DNA of 64,000 nt from MFD01275-c22 sp963705885 (GTDB taxonomy: Bacteria; Actinomycetota; Actinomycetes; JACCUZ01): contig OY970120.1 of assembly GCA_963705885.1 (NCBI GenBank), forward strand, positions 2,356,001 through 2,420,000, in the 5' to 3' direction. The notes beneath the pieces are model-generated. The model saw only the letters and a program-made list of their open reading frames with translations. It had not been told where the DNA came from and ran no database searches. This document shows, in pieces, positions 7,922 through 18,083 of this stretch. A program made the translations under genes and the position numbers. Each line of letters starts with the position of its first letter. Within the stretch, counting starts at the first letter, position 1.

Positions 7922-9346
7922 TCAGGTCGGCGTGGTCGGGGACGTCAGCCACTCGGTGAGGAACGGTCCCACGTCGCGGCCGGTCTGCTCGTCGACCCAG
8001 GCGATGTAGTCGCTCCGGTCGACATTCGCGTCGCGGTGCTGCTGCGGCCAGTCGCGCAGGACCTGGTCGAAGACGTCGGCGCCGAGCAGGTCGCGCAGCC
8101 GGTCGAGCATGAGCGCACCGCAGTAGTAGACGCAGAGGTCGGCGAACTCGTCGCGGTCGTACGCGCCGGGGGGACCGTCCTCCAGGCGCAGGTCCGGGTC
8201 CAGGTCCGTGAGCAGCTCGCGGACCTCCTCCATCGTCGTCCAGCCGCGCGACACCTCCCAGCGGAACTGGAGGTACGTCGCGAACGCCTCGTTCATCCAG
8301 AGGTCGGGCCAGCTGTCCGGCGTCACCGTGTCGCCGTACCACTGGTGCGCGTACTCGTGCACGAGCACGGCGCGGAAGTCGCGGCGATCGGCGATGAGGC
8401 GCGAACCCATGGTCACGAGGGTCTGGGTCTCCATGGCCGACCTGTTGGGGACCACCACGGCACCGATCCGGTCGAACGGGTAGGGGCCGAGCCGCGCCTC
8501 GAGCCAGCGGATCAGGGCAGGGGTCCGGCGAAGCTCCGGCAGCGCCCTCTGGTCGCGGCGGGGCAGCCAGTAGGTGATCGGCAGGTCGCGCGGCCCGCGG
8601 TCGCGGTAGCGGACGTAGTCACCGATGGCGACGGTCGTGAGGTAGGACGCGGCGGGGCTGTCCAGGTGCCACCGCGTGACGGTGCGCCGGCCAGCCGTAC
8701 GGCGCTCGGTCAGCCGGCCGTTGAAGATGCCCACCATGCCGCGCGGCGCCGAGACGCGCACGTCGTAGAAGGCCTTGTCGGAGGGGTGGTCGTTGACGGG
8801 GTACCAGGTGAAGGCACCGAACGGCTCCTGCATCGTCCAGACCTCGCCGCGCGCGGTCGTCGTCCAGCCGACGCGCTCGACGTCACTGCGCGTCGAGGGG
8901 GCGGGGACGGGCTTGGGGGTGCCGCGGTAGGAGACGACCACGGTGTGCCGGCTGTCGGCGGCCAGCGGCCCGGCGTCGACCACCAGGTTCTTGCCGCGGT
9001 GGCTGAAGGACGCGCGCCGTCCGTCGAGGCGCACCCGCCGCACGGCCAGCGTCCTGCCGAGGTCCAGCTGGATCGTCGACTGGTCGGCCGTCGCGCGGAA
9101 CCGGACCGTCGCGACGCCGGTCAGGACCCGGGTCGCGGCGTTCCAGTGCAGGCGCAACCCGTAGTGCAGCGCGTCGACGCCGGGGTCGCCCTTGGCCGGG
9201 TAGTAGGGGTCCTCGCGCGGGGTCGAGACCGCGGCGGACCGGTCGCCCGCGGCATGGGCGGGCACCGCCGCGCCGAGCGCGAGCCCGACGCCGACGACAG
9301 CCGCGACGACCGTGGTGACGGCGGTGATGCCCCGACGGATGACCAT
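7922..9346 (-). CDS. secreted M1 family metallopeptidase (aminopeptidase N-like)
   Basis: 474-residue zinc aminopeptidase. A Sec signal peptide at residues 1-33 (VVAAVVGVGLALGAAVPAHA) indicates export. The beta-sandwich N-domain leads to the catalytic domain with HEYAHQWYG (HExxH) and the third zinc ligand in NEAFATY 19 residues downstream of the second His. The sequence ETQTLV resembles the substrate-binding GAMEN-like loop, with ME retained. It is about half the length of full PepN because it lacks the C-terminal helical domain, as in short actinobacterial secreted M1 enzymes. GGGGAGAG precedes the ATG by 8 bases. It lies alone between accessory DNA and the divergent MCO operon. Confidence 0.9.
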   Translation of the reverse strand: MVIRRGITAVTTVVAAVVGVGLALGAAVPAHAAGDRSAAVSTPREDPYYPAKGDPGVDALHYGLRLHWNAATRVLTGVATVRFRATADQSTIQLDLGRTLAVRRVRLDGRRASFSHRGKNLVVDAGPLAADSRHTVVVSYRGTPKPVPAPSTRSDVERVGWTTTARGEVWTMQEPFGAFTWYPVNDHPSDKAFYDVRVSAPRGMVGIFNGRLTERRTAGRRTVTRWHLDSPAASYLTTVAIGDYVRYRDRGPRDLPITYWLPRRDQRALPELRRTPALIRWLEARLGPYPFDRIGAVVVPNRSAMETQTLVTMGSRLIADRRDFRAVLVHEYAHQWYGDTVTPDSWPDLWMNEAFATYLQFRWEVSRGWTTMEEVRELLTDLDPDLRLEDGPPGAYDRDEFADLCVYYCGALMLDRLRDLLGADVFDQVLRDWPQQHRDANVDRSDYIAWVDEQTGRDVGPFLTEWLTSPTTPT

Positions 9347-9403
9347 GGCGGCGCTCTCCCCTCGAGCCGTGCACCACGAGGACGTACGCGCCGCCCTGCG
9401 GGT

Positions 9404-9607
9404 TCACCCCTGCCGACCTGCGCTCTCCACCTTCCTCCGCGTCCGAGGCCGAGTGGAAGGCCGTGCCGCCTCGATGACATCGCCCTGCACGGCGGTCCTG
9501 AGGCGCGCGTGACCTTCGTCGTGGGCTTGGGTGCTCAGAGCGGCCGCCATCCGTCGTGCGTCCGCCATCGCGATCGCCTCAGCCCGGACGAGCTGCTCGC
9601 GCGTCAT
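9404..9607 (-). CDS. possible small hypothetical protein
   Basis: A 67-codon frame giving an Ala/Arg-rich protein starting MTREQLVRAEAIAMADARRM. It fills part of the gap between the M1 peptidase and the MCO operon. No convincing Shine-Dalgarno sequence precedes the ATG, although TAGTGC lies 6 bases upstream in the leaderless position. No family is recognised and it may be non-coding. Confidence 0.28.
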   Translation of the reverse strand: MTREQLVRAEAIAMADARRMAAALSTQAHDEGHARLRTAVQGDVIEAARPSTRPRTRRKVESAGRQG

Positions 9608-9926
9608 GACGCCGCACTACCCGTCGACCACGACCCTGCTGACTGCATGAGACCCCCCCACGCTGATGGCTACGCGCATTCCCTGGCCCCCCCAAGGAGC
9701 GACCGCGTCGCCATCTCCGACGATGCGACCACCTCGAGATCTGCGTCAAGGATCAGTTGGGTGACAGCCGATCACGGCCGGTGACCGATCAGTCGTTTGC
9801 CGCGGCCCGGGTCGGCGCCGAATGACGGACGCATGACAGTCCTGACATGAATCGCACTGCGGCTCCCGCAGTGGTGGACCTTTGGGCCCTCAGCGAGCAC
9901 ATGGGTTCGCCCGAAAGGTGAGTCGA
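9608..9926. other. intergenic region upstream of the MCO operon
   Basis: 319 bases without a supportable gene. It holds runs of C (9654-9660, 9690-9696), a direct TGACA repetition near 9833-9847 (ATGACAGTCCTGACATG) and a perfect inverted repeat at 9855-9873, listed separately. The promoter of the 17-kb operon should lie here. No clear -35/-10 pair could be assigned. Confidence 0.5.
9855..9873. promoter_or_regulatory. perfect 19-bp dyad, candidate operator of the MCO operon
   Basis: CACTGCGGCTCCCGCAGTG has 8-bp arms around a 3-base centre and ends 53 bases before the first start codon of the operon. No T-tract follows, which argues against an intrinsic terminator. The symmetry and location fit a repressor or activator site or an mRNA 5' hairpin. 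Confidence 0.5.
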
Positions 9927-12900
9927 ATGCTTGGACAGTGGTCGACACCTGCGACAGCGAACGCCCTTCCCGAGCGAGCCGTGCAGAAGGGCTCGGCACG
10001 GAGGCGGGCCGGCGTCAGCGCCGTCTGCCTGGCGATGGTCCTGGGAATGCTCAGCGCGCTGCCCGCGGTGCCGGCACACGCCGCGACGAACACGCTGACC
10101 CTCGACGTGGTCAGCGCCCGCACCGAGCCCCGGGCTCCGGGGGGCCCGGTCGCCAAGGGCGACCCGATCGACACGTTCAAGTTCCTCATCAACGAGGACA
10201 ACACCGGCACCACCGCTCAGCGGTCGCCCGCGCCCGGCACCGGATGCTCGGCGTCCGACCCCGGTTACCCGGGCTCCTGCGACTGGTCCTCGATCACCGA
10301 GGTGCCGGGTTCGAGCCACATCGTCACCCAGGGCAACCAGGACGACCTCGCCGGTGGTCTCGACCTCCCCGCGGGCCGTTACCTGATCTCGGTGCTCGCC
10401 GACGGCTACAAGCTCGACGGTGAGCACTTCACCGTGCCGCTGCCGGATCCCGGAACGGTCACGGTCGAGCTCCAGCCCCACCCGCTGCCCGACTCGACGC
10501 TTCGCGCCCAGGTCTTCGCGGACGTCGCTCCCACGAACGGGACGATCGACAACGGCGACAGCGGGCTGGCGGGCTTCGTCGGGCACGTCGCCGACACCCT
10601 CGGCGAGGTGAGCACGGACGTCTACGGCAACCCGCTGTGCACCACCTACGAGGGCGAGGACCCCGACACGCACCTGATCCCGGAGTCCAGCCTCGACGCG
10701 GACATGCTGCCGGTCGTCGACGTGATCGGCGGGGAGTGCGTCAGCGACGCCACCGGACTCCTGACGATCCCGCACCTGGGCAGCAACCGCTACGACACCA
10801 CGGTGGTCCCGCCGGACGGGGAGACCTGGATCCAGACGACGACGCTCGAGGGCAACCACGGCTGGGACACCTGGCTGATGGAAGGCGCCACCGGCTTCGA
10901 CACCGAGTTCGTCCGGGCCGGGGAAGCCGTCCCTCAGCCGATCTTCGGCTTCGTCCGGCCGCTCCGCGACGGGCAGCCGGTGAGCACCGCGCCGTCAGCC
11001 CAGGGCCACATCAAGGGTGTGGTGGTGGCGATCAAGTCCTACACCCCGCCCAAGGGCGGCAACTTCAACCTGTGGAAGGGCCAGACCGGCACGAAGGTCG
11101 ACAAGCCGATCGTCCGTCCCTGGCTCTCCCTCGCCGACCTGCAGGACGGCGACGAGGCCATCTGGGTCGGCAGGGGCAACGCCGACGGCAGCTTCGACAT
11201 CTCCGGTGTCCCGGACGGCAACTACACCCTCACCTGGTGGGACGAGCCCCAGGACCACTTCATCGTGATGCTCAACGTCTCCGTCATCGACGGGGAGACG
11301 GTCGAGATGGGCAACCTCCCCCTGAACGGCTGGTGGACCGAGTTCGAGGGCTACGTGTTCAACGACACCAACCGCAACGGCGTGAAGGACCCGGGCGAGA
11401 ACGGTGTCCCCAACTTCACCATCACGCTGCGCAAGCAGGAGAACTCGCTGTTCGACCGCGGACAGAACACGGCCACGACGGACAGCACGGGGCGCTACTG
11501 GTTCGAGTCCGCCTACCCGCTGGGGGAGTGGACCGTCCTGGAGGCGTACAACGACGCCTTCTACACCACCGGCATCACCTACCAGGCGGACAACCAGCCG
11601 ACCCCGACGACGGTGAAGGGCGCGGGCGTCGACGTCAGCGCGCTGCCCATCATCGGCCTCGGCGGACGGCTCGACTGGGGCGTGCATGCCTACTCGCCGT
11701 CCGGCAACGGCATCGACCCCCGCAACGGCGGCATCGTCGGGTCGGTCAGCTACGACACGACCCGCAACGAGCTCGACCCGCAGTTCGCCGCGTCGGAGGA
11801 CTGGCAGACAGGCATCCCCGACATCCCGGTCGAGCTCTACGCGACGGTCGACTGCGGCACCAACACCGGGACGCCGTGCGACGCGAACGACCAGCTCGAG
11901 CTCGCTCCCGACGGGTCCTACGCCCGGGGCGCGCTGCTGAACACCGCCGTCTCCGAGCAGTGGACCCGGCCCACCGGGTGCGTGGCGCGCGACGTCGACG
12001 GCAACCCGCTGGTCCACGGGGTCGACGAGAACGTGCTGGTCCCCGACCAGGACACCGACGGCGAGTGCATCTCGAGCTTCCTGCAGAGCGTGCAGTTCGC
12101 GCCGTACGCCACCGACCAGGGCACCCCGGACGCCAACTTCGGCGCTGCGGTGGACGGGAACTACGGGTTCGGCGACGGCTGCACCGGCACGCTGGACGCC
12201 AGTGACCCGGGCGACCCCGTCTGCAACGGCGGCGACTTCGAGCCGTTGGGTGCCGGCGACTACCTGGTGAGGGTCGCGATCCCCGAGGACGACTTCGGGA
12301 AGCCGCTGTACAAGCCGACCGGCGAAGAGGACATCAACATCGGCAACGGCAACCAGATCGTCCCGCAGGTCCCGCCGCCGCCCTGCGCCGGCGCGCTCCA
12401 CACGGTGGACGTGGCGGGCATCGACGCCGAGGGTGACCTCGAGCTCCTGGACAACGGGGACCCGAACCCCGACTTCGACGGCGACGGCCCGAACGCCGTG
12501 CAGAACCCGACCTTCGTCGAGATCGGCGGCTCCCCCTACGAGGGAGCGCAGAAGCCGCTCTGCGACACCAAGCTGGTGCGGGTCAACAACGGCAAGTCCA
12601 TCGTGCCGATGTTCAACATCTTCACCGAGGTCCCGATCGCGTCGCGGCTGCGCGGACTCGTGGTCGACGACATCAACTTCTCCACCGACAACCGCTCGAC
12701 GTTCTACGGCGAGAAGGCCGGTGTGCCCTTCGCCCCGGTCGGCATCTACGACTTCACCAACCGGCTCGTCTACACCGCCGAGTCGGACTTCAACGGGGTG
12801 TACGACGTCCTGCTCCCGTCCACGGACCACATCAGCTGTCCCACGCCCTCCGGCGTGTGCGCGAACATGTACCGCTTCGTGGCGAACGACCCGGGCATCC

Positions 12901-15900
12901 CCGGCCAGCTCAACCCGAACTACAACCCGAGGTACCGGACGATCGCCACCGAGTTCGAGGCCCTGCCGGGTGTGATCATCCCGACGGACCTCGCCCCGAC
13001 CCAGGTCGGCGTCACGATCGAGTCGCCGTCGACCGGCATCCAGAACTCGGTGTCCTGTGCGCTCGGCGGGAACACCCCACAGCTGTTCGCCGTGTCGCAG
13101 CCCTACGTGAACGGCAGCGGTGCGTTCACCATCGAGGGGACCGGCTTCGGCGCCACCAAGGGCACGGGCCAGGTCACCCTCGGCGGCACCGCCCTGCCCA
13201 CCTCCGGCTGGAACGACACCACCATCAGCGCCTCGGTGCCCGCAGGCACCCCCGTCGGAGCGCGCCAGCTGAGGATCACGGCGAGCAACGGCCAGAGCAC
13301 CGTCAACGGGCTCACGTTCCACGTGCGGGGCGCCGGGTACAGCCCGACCGTGCGCGAGGTAGGCCCAGGCCGGGCGCACGCCACCATCCAGTCCGCGCTC
13401 GACGCGGCCTTCTCCAGCAACGCCGACGACCTGGTCGTCGTCTACCCCGGCACGCCCGACCTGAGCAACCCCCGCCTCAACCCGCTCGGCGCGTACTACG
13501 AGAACCTCGTGATCGCCTCGCCGGTGAAGCTCCAGGGCGTCGGCCCGGGCGGCTTCCAGGGCAACACCTTCGTGCCCGGCTCGATCATCGACGCCGGAGC
13601 GTTCGGCGGCGACACCCAGGTGGCGGACGACTGGTACGAGCTGGTTGACAGCCTCACCTGGGACGGCAACCAGAACGTGAACGACCACGAGGCGATCTAC
13701 GTCCTGGCCTCGGAGGACGCCACGACGGCGCCCGGTCAGGCCCGCCAGTTCACGAGCGGCTTCAAGGCCGCCGTCGACGGGTTCGACATCCGCGGCGGCA
13801 ACCAGCAGGGCTTCCCCAACAACATCGCCGAGCGCGGCGGCACGGCGACCGGCCTCCCGCCCAACATCACCACCCAGGGTGGCGCGATCTTCGCCAACGC
13901 CTATGCCCGGCACCTGCAGATCACCAACAACGTGGTGCAGAACAACGGGGGCGGCTACGGCACGGTGCGCATCGGGACCCCCGACCTCGCCGCGCCCGAC
14001 ACCGACCAGCACAACGAGAACGTCCGGATCGCCGACAACCGGATCATCGCCAACGCCGGGACCAACCTGGCCGGCGCGATCGGGATCTTCGCCGGTGCCG
14101 ACAACTACGAGGTCGCGCGCAACGACATCTGCGGCAACTTCTCCCTCGAGTACGGCGGCGGGCTGAGCGTCTACGGCCGCAGCCCGAACGGGACCATCCA
14201 CCACAACCGGATCTACTTCAACATGTCGAACGACGAGGGCGGCGGCATCATGATCGCCGGTGAGCTGCCCGCCGACCCCGGGTCACTCTCGCCCGGCTCC
14301 GGACCCGTCGACATCTACGCGAACCAGATCCAGGCCAACATGGCCAACGACGACGGCGGCGGCATCCGCTTCCTGATGGCCGGCGGCTCGGGTGGCACCG
14401 ACGTCATGAACGTCTACAACAACATGATCGTCAACAACGTCTCGACCCACGAGGGCGGCGGCATCGGTCTCAACGACGCACCGAACGTCCGCGTCGTCAA
14501 CAACACGATCATGAAGAACCTGACGACGGCCACGGCCGTGACGTCCAACGGAGCGCCGGCCCCCGCCGGCCTGTCCACGTCGCTGCACAGCAGCCAGCTG
14601 CAGGCCACCCTTCCGGGCGGGGCTCCCGGCTTCAGCGACCCGCTGCTCTTCAACAACGTGTTCTGGGACAACCGCGCCGGGAGCAGGGCCGGGACGACCG
14701 TGTCGGGCATCGGCCTCCCCGGGGACCCCGGGCCGGTCGACCACTGGGACCTGGGTGCCATCGACGCCTCCGGCGACCTGTCTCCGACCAGCTCGATCGT
14801 CCAGCAGGCCCCCGGCAACCACCCCTACGCCACGCACCCGAGCAACAGCTCTGCCGACCCCTCGGTGGTGGACCCCTACGACGTGTCGGTGTCCTTCGCG
14901 ACGTGGCGACAGAACCCAGCCTTCGTGGACGCGACGCTCGTGGCCCTGGACGTCGCCCCGAACCGGATGGGGGACTACCACCTGCAGGCCGGCTCGCCGG
15001 CGATCGACCTCGGGGCAGGGAGCAGGGCCGGGGTGGCCGCGCCGCCGACGGACTTCGATGACCAGGCGCGCCCTGCCGGAGCCGGCTTCGACAGCGGTGC
15101 CGACGAGTTCGGTGCTGCCGCACCACCGCCTCCGCCGCCGCCCCCGACCGGCTCGGACCTCTACTTCTCGACTGAAGGCCCGACCAACCCGCCAGGCGTG
15201 ACCGGCACCGCCGACGACGCCGACATCTACCTCTGGAACGGCACGGCCTACAGCCGGTCGATCGACGTCACCGCCGCGCCGTACAACCTCGGCGGAGGCC
15301 TGCTCGGCGCTCTGCTGGACGTCGACGGGTTCGCCCGGGTGGACAGCACGCACTTCTACATGTCCTTCGCTGCGATCGCCAACGTGCCCGGCGTCGGCCT
15401 CGTCCTGGACGAGGACATCGTCTACTACGACAACGGCACCTGGTCGCTGTGGTTCGACGGCAGCGCGCACGGGCTGGGTGCTCTCGGGTTCGACCTGGGC
15501 GCGATCAGCGTCGTGGGCAACACGCTGTACTTCTCGACCAACAACACCGCCGTCCCGCCGGGAGCGGGCGGCACGGGCGACAACGCCGACATCTACCGCT
15601 GGAACGGTGGGAGCTCCTACACGCGTGTCGTCGATGCCACGGCGGCGCCGTTCAACCTGCCGAACACGGGACCGGCAACGGGCCCGAACAACCCCAACGT
15701 GGACGGCCTCATCGTCGTCGACGAGACGCACTTCTACCTCTCGTTCAGCAACGACAGCACGACCGTGCCGGGCCTGGGCACCAACGGGGTCCAGGACGAG
15801 GACGTCGTCTACTTCGACGGCAGCACCTGGTCGGTCCACTTCGACGGCACGGCGAACGGCCTCGGCACGTCCGGCAACCTGGACATCGACGCCATCTCCT

Positions 15901-16637
15901 TCTCGGCCGGCGCGCTCCCGCCGGCTCCGCCGCCGCCGCTGCTCACGCAGCTGTTCTTCTCGACCGCGGGGAACGTCAACCCCCCTGGCGTCGCGCGCCG
16001 CGCCGACAACGCCGACATCTACGAGTACGCCAGCGACCCGGTCTTCGGCAGGTCGTGGGACGCGTCAGCCTCCGGGATCCCACGTCGGGCCAACGTCGAC
16101 GGCTACGACCGGGTCGACGGCACGCACTTCTACGTGTCCTTCGCAGGCAACACCAGGCTGCCGGGCCTGGGGCGGGTGCGGGACGAGGACGTCGTCTACT
16201 ACGACGACGGGGCGTGGTCCCTGTACTTCGACGGCTCGTCGCACGGCCTGCGTGCTCGGGGCCACGACATCGACGACCTCACCGTCGTCGGTCGAAGGCT
16301 CTACTTCTCGACGGTCGGCAACAAGAAGCTGCCCGGCGTCAACGGACGGCCGGACGACGCGGACGTCTACCGGTGGAACGGTCGGCGGTTCACGCGGGTG
16401 TTCGACGCCAGCGCCGCCGGGCTGCCGAGGAAGGCCGACATCGACGGTCTCGACCGGGCATCTGCCGGTCACATGTACGTGTCGTTCAGCCGCAACACGC
16501 TGGTTCCCGGGATCGGGAAGGTGCACGACGAGGACGTCGTGCAGCTCGTCGACGGTCGCTGGCACATGGCCTTCGACGGCACCGGCCTGGGCCTGACAGC
16601 GCGCGGCCGAGACCTGGACGCGATCGATGTCTCGTGA
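9927..16637 (+). CDS. giant secreted protein: SdrD B-like, IPT/TIG, parallel beta-helix and C-terminal repeats
   Basis: 2,236-residue exported protein. ATG 9927 is preceded by GAAAGGTGAG, a better start than an in-frame ATG 45 bases upstream. Residues 1-52 are a long signal peptide ending PAVPAHA. Approximate layout: 55-460 beta-rich, acidic, Ca-binding-like region; 470-560 SdrD B-like domain (NDTNRNGVKDPGENGVPNF); 1055-1135 IPT/TIG domain; 1140-1700 right-handed parallel beta-helix with repeated N-x-I/V and DDGGGI/EGGGI turns, as in pectate lyase/NosD folds; 1732-1742 a proline run; 1743-2236 four copies of an approximately 115-residue repeat. No LPXTG or C-terminal membrane anchor is visible. 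As first gene of the cluster it is a likely scaffold or adhesin for the oxidases encoded behind it. Confidence 0.88.
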   Translation: MLGQWSTPATANALPERAVQKGSARRRAGVSAVCLAMVLGMLSALPAVPAHAATNTLTLDVVSARTEPRAPGGPVAKGDPIDTFKFLINEDNTGTTAQRSPAPGTGCSASDPGYPGSCDWSSITEVPGSSHIVTQGNQDDLAGGLDLPAGRYLISVLADGYKLDGEHFTVPLPDPGTVTVELQPHPLPDSTLRAQVFADVAPTNGTIDNGDSGLAGFVGHVADTLGEVSTDVYGNPLCTTYEGEDPDTHLIPESSLDADMLPVVDVIGGECVSDATGLLTIPHLGSNRYDTTVVPPDGETWIQTTTLEGNHGWDTWLMEGATGFDTEFVRAGEAVPQPIFGFVRPLRDGQPVSTAPSAQGHIKGVVVAIKSYTPPKGGNFNLWKGQTGTKVDKPIVRPWLSLADLQDGDEAIWVGRGNADGSFDISGVPDGNYTLTWWDEPQDHFIVMLNVSVIDGETVEMGNLPLNGWWTEFEGYVFNDTNRNGVKDPGENGVPNFTITLRKQENSLFDRGQNTATTDSTGRYWFESAYPLGEWTVLEAYNDAFYTTGITYQADNQPTPTTVKGAGVDVSALPIIGLGGRLDWGVHAYSPSGNGIDPRNGGIVGSVSYDTTRNELDPQFAASEDWQTGIPDIPVELYATVDCGTNTGTPCDANDQLELAPDGSYARGALLNTAVSEQWTRPTGCVARDVDGNPLVHGVDENVLVPDQDTDGECISSFLQSVQFAPYATDQGTPDANFGAAVDGNYGFGDGCTGTLDASDPGDPVCNGGDFEPLGAGDYLVRVAIPEDDFGKPLYKPTGEEDINIGNGNQIVPQVPPPPCAGALHTVDVAGIDAEGDLELLDNGDPNPDFDGDGPNAVQNPTFVEIGGSPYEGAQKPLCDTKLVRVNNGKSIVPMFNIFTEVPIASRLRGLVVDDINFSTDNRSTFYGEKAGVPFAPVGIYDFTNRLVYTAESDFNGVYDVLLPSTDHISCPTPSGVCANMYRFVANDPGIPGQLNPNYNPRYRTIATEFEALPGVIIPTDLAPTQVGVTIESPSTGIQNSVSCALGGNTPQLFAVSQPYVNGSGAFTIEGTGFGATKGTGQVTLGGTALPTSGWNDTTISASVPAGTPVGARQLRITASNGQSTVNGLTFHVRGAGYSPTVREVGPGRAHATIQSALDAAFSSNADDLVVVYPGTPDLSNPRLNPLGAYYENLVIASPVKLQGVGPGGFQGNTFVPGSIIDAGAFGGDTQVADDWYELVDSLTWDGNQNVNDHEAIYVLASEDATTAPGQARQFTSGFKAAVDGFDIRGGNQQGFPNNIAERGGTATGLPPNITTQGGAIFANAYARHLQITNNVVQNNGGGYGTVRIGTPDLAAPDTDQHNENVRIADNRIIANAGTNLAGAIGIFAGADNYEVARNDICGNFSLEYGGGLSVYGRSPNGTIHHNRIYFNMSNDEGGGIMIAGELPADPGSLSPGSGPVDIYANQIQANMANDDGGGIRFLMAGGSGGTDVMNVYNNMIVNNVSTHEGGGIGLNDAPNVRVVNNTIMKNLTTATAVTSNGAPAPAGLSTSLHSSQLQATLPGGAPGFSDPLLFNNVFWDNRAGSRAGTTVSGIGLPGDPGPVDHWDLGAIDASGDLSPTSSIVQQAPGNHPYATHPSNSSADPSVVDPYDVSVSFATWRQNPAFVDATLVALDVAPNRMGDYHLQAGSPAIDLGAGSRAGVAAPPTDFDDQARPAGAGFDSGADEFGAAAPPPPPPPPTGSDLYFSTEGPTNPPGVTGTADDADIYLWNGTAYSRSIDVTAAPYNLGGGLLGALLDVDGFARVDSTHFYMSFAAIANVPGVGLVLDEDIVYYDNGTWSLWFDGSAHGLGALGFDLGAISVVGNTLYFSTNNTAVPPGAGGTGDNADIYRWNGGSSYTRVVDATAAPFNLPNTGPATGPNNPNVDGLIVVDETHFYLSFSNDSTTVPGLGTNGVQDEDVVYFDGSTWSVHFDGTANGLGTSGNLDIDAISFSAGALPPAPPPPLLTQLFFSTAGNVNPPGVARRADNADIYEYASDPVFGRSWDASASGIPRRANVDGYDRVDGTHFYVSFAGNTRLPGLGRVRDEDVVYYDDGAWSLYFDGSSHGLRARGHDIDDLTVVGRRLYFSTVGNKKLPGVNGRPDDADVYRWNGRRFTRVFDASAAGLPRKADIDGLDRASAGHMYVSFSRNTLVPGIGKVHDEDVVQLVDGRWHMAFDGTGLGLTARGRDLDAIDVS
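15156..16634 (+). repeat. four tandem protein repeats (DIYxWNG / DEDVVYYDG type)
   Basis: Copies begin near 15156, 15522, 15948 and 16293. Each has LYFST then PPGV, then DDADIYRWNG, then a DAS/DAT turn, then VDG.DRVD, HFYLSF, VPGLG, DEDVVYYD and WS.YFDG, ending in LDIDAISV. The two Asp-rich half-units suggest a beta-propeller-like or Ca-binding fold. Two more copies occur in the third MCO protein at 21688-22380. Confidence 0.85.
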
Positions 16638-16728
16638 CCGCACCTCACCACCGGTCCCGGAAGGGATGCGTGACTCCATGAGGCACCCAGCAGCCGCGTC
16701 CGGGAACGGTACCCGGGGAGACAGGGGA

Positions 16729-18057
16729 ATGATCGGGATGACACAGATCGACCGACGGAGGTTCCTCCAGCTGGCCGGCGGAGCGGCGGCGGCCGTCACC
16801 GTCACCTGGGCCGGAAAGGTCCTCGTCCCGGAGGCGGCTGTCGCGGCCGTGGGCGATCCCGACCTCTACCTGGGTGGGACCGACGGCTGGATCTACCTGC
16901 CCCCGACGCCCGCTATCCCACCCTTCCACCCGGACAACCTGGCGCCGGACCCGTTCACGACCTACATGTTCGGGTTCCGCAACGTGACCGGGATGTCGCC
17001 GGTCCTGCGGGCCGCGCAGAAGAACAAGGCGCAGCACTCCGCGCCGCTGTTCTGGGTGAACCAGTTCGACCCCGGCAACCCGGTCGACTTCACGGTGACG
17101 CTCATGAACCTGGGGCTGTCCCTCCGTCCCGACCTGTTCGACGCCCACACCGTGCACTGGCACGGGTTCCGCAACGTGATCCCGTTCTTCGACGGTGAGC
17201 CGTCCGGCTCGGTCGCGGTGACGAGTGGGCGCGAGTTCACCTACGTCTACCGGCCGCGTGACCCGGGCACGTACATGTACCACTGCCACGTCGAGGACGT
17301 GGAGCACGTGCAGATGGGCATGACCGGCCTGGTCTTCGTCCGACCCCTGCAGGACGGGAACACCGCGCTCTACCCCAGCGGCACCTACATGTACAACGAC
17401 GGTGACGGCTCGACGGGCTTCGACCGCGAGTTCTCGATGTTCATGTCGGAGGTGTGGGCCGAGGCGCACTGGGCGGACGCGCACATCCAGCTGCCGGAGT
17501 GGAGCGACTACCGGGCCGACTTCAGCATGCTCAACGGCCGGGTCTACCCGGACACCCTCGCCCCCAACGGCTCGATCGACCCGTTCAACCCGGTGCACGA
17601 CGCCAACGGGGACCTGATCGCCCCGCCGGGACGGCCCGAGCTGAAGTACCAGCCGCACTCCTCGCTGGTCACCTGCAACACCGGCGAGCGCGTCGCGCTG
17701 CGCTTCGCGAACCTCGGCTTCCGCGAGCAGGCGATGACGCTGGCAGGGATCCGGATGCGGGTCGTCGGCCGCGACGCGACGCCGATGCGCGGCCGCGACG
17801 ACACCGACACGTCCTACGAGACCCAGACCCTCAACATCGGCCCCGGTGAGAGCTACGACGTGATCTTCGAGGCACCGCCGTTCAGCGGCGGCGGCGGCAG
17901 CAGCGGCGCCGGCTACGACGCCTACATGCTCTACAACCGCAACTACACCCGGTCCAACAACCTGGCGCCCGGCGGTTTCGGCGGCCAGGCCACCGAGGTC
18001 CGGGTCTATCCCGGCGGGGTGGCCGCGCAGGCATATCCGAACGACTGGGGCGTCTGA
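16729..18057 (+). CDS. Tat-exported multicopper oxidase-like protein A (copper ligands only in N-terminal domain)
   Basis: 442-residue two-cupredoxin protein. ATG 16729 is chosen because GGGGAG lies 8 bases upstream and it places the Tat signal DRRRFLQLAGG near the N-terminus; a longer frame starts inside the previous gene. The N-domain has HTVHWHG (H140, H143, H145) and HCHVEDVEHVQMGM (H185, C186, H187, H193, M198), that is one full T1 site and half of a trinuclear T2/T3 site. The C-domain keeps the fold (ALRFANLGFREQAMTLAGI) but the expected HxHG and HxH are replaced by non-ligands (AMTLAG, YNRN). The protein alone therefore cannot build a complete trinuclear centre. Protein B, 26 bases downstream, holds the missing half. 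Confidence 0.88.
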   Translation: MIGMTQIDRRRFLQLAGGAAAAVTVTWAGKVLVPEAAVAAVGDPDLYLGGTDGWIYLPPTPAIPPFHPDNLAPDPFTTYMFGFRNVTGMSPVLRAAQKNKAQHSAPLFWVNQFDPGNPVDFTVTLMNLGLSLRPDLFDAHTVHWHGFRNVIPFFDGEPSGSVAVTSGREFTYVYRPRDPGTYMYHCHVEDVEHVQMGMTGLVFVRPLQDGNTALYPSGTYMYNDGDGSTGFDREFSMFMSEVWAEAHWADAHIQLPEWSDYRADFSMLNGRVYPDTLAPNGSIDPFNPVHDANGDLIAPPGRPELKYQPHSSLVTCNTGERVALRFANLGFREQAMTLAGIRMRVVGRDATPMRGRDDTDTSYETQTLNIGPGESYDVIFEAPPFSGGGGSSGAGYDAYMLYNRNYTRSNNLAPGGFGGQATEVRVYPGGVAAQAYPNDWGV

Positions 18058-18083
18058 GCGCCATGACGAGAGGTAGTGCAGTC

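Noticed and set aside
10995..14204. A 1,069-codon open frame antisense to the giant secreted protein gene
   Set aside because: The product is rich in Val/Arg/Asp/His without domain signatures and mirrors the codon bias of the sense gene; long antisense frames are expected at this GC content.
15121..15150. Short CCG/CCN run resembling a small repeat array
   Set aside because: It encodes the proline linker of the giant protein; no spacers or conserved repeat units as in CRISPR.
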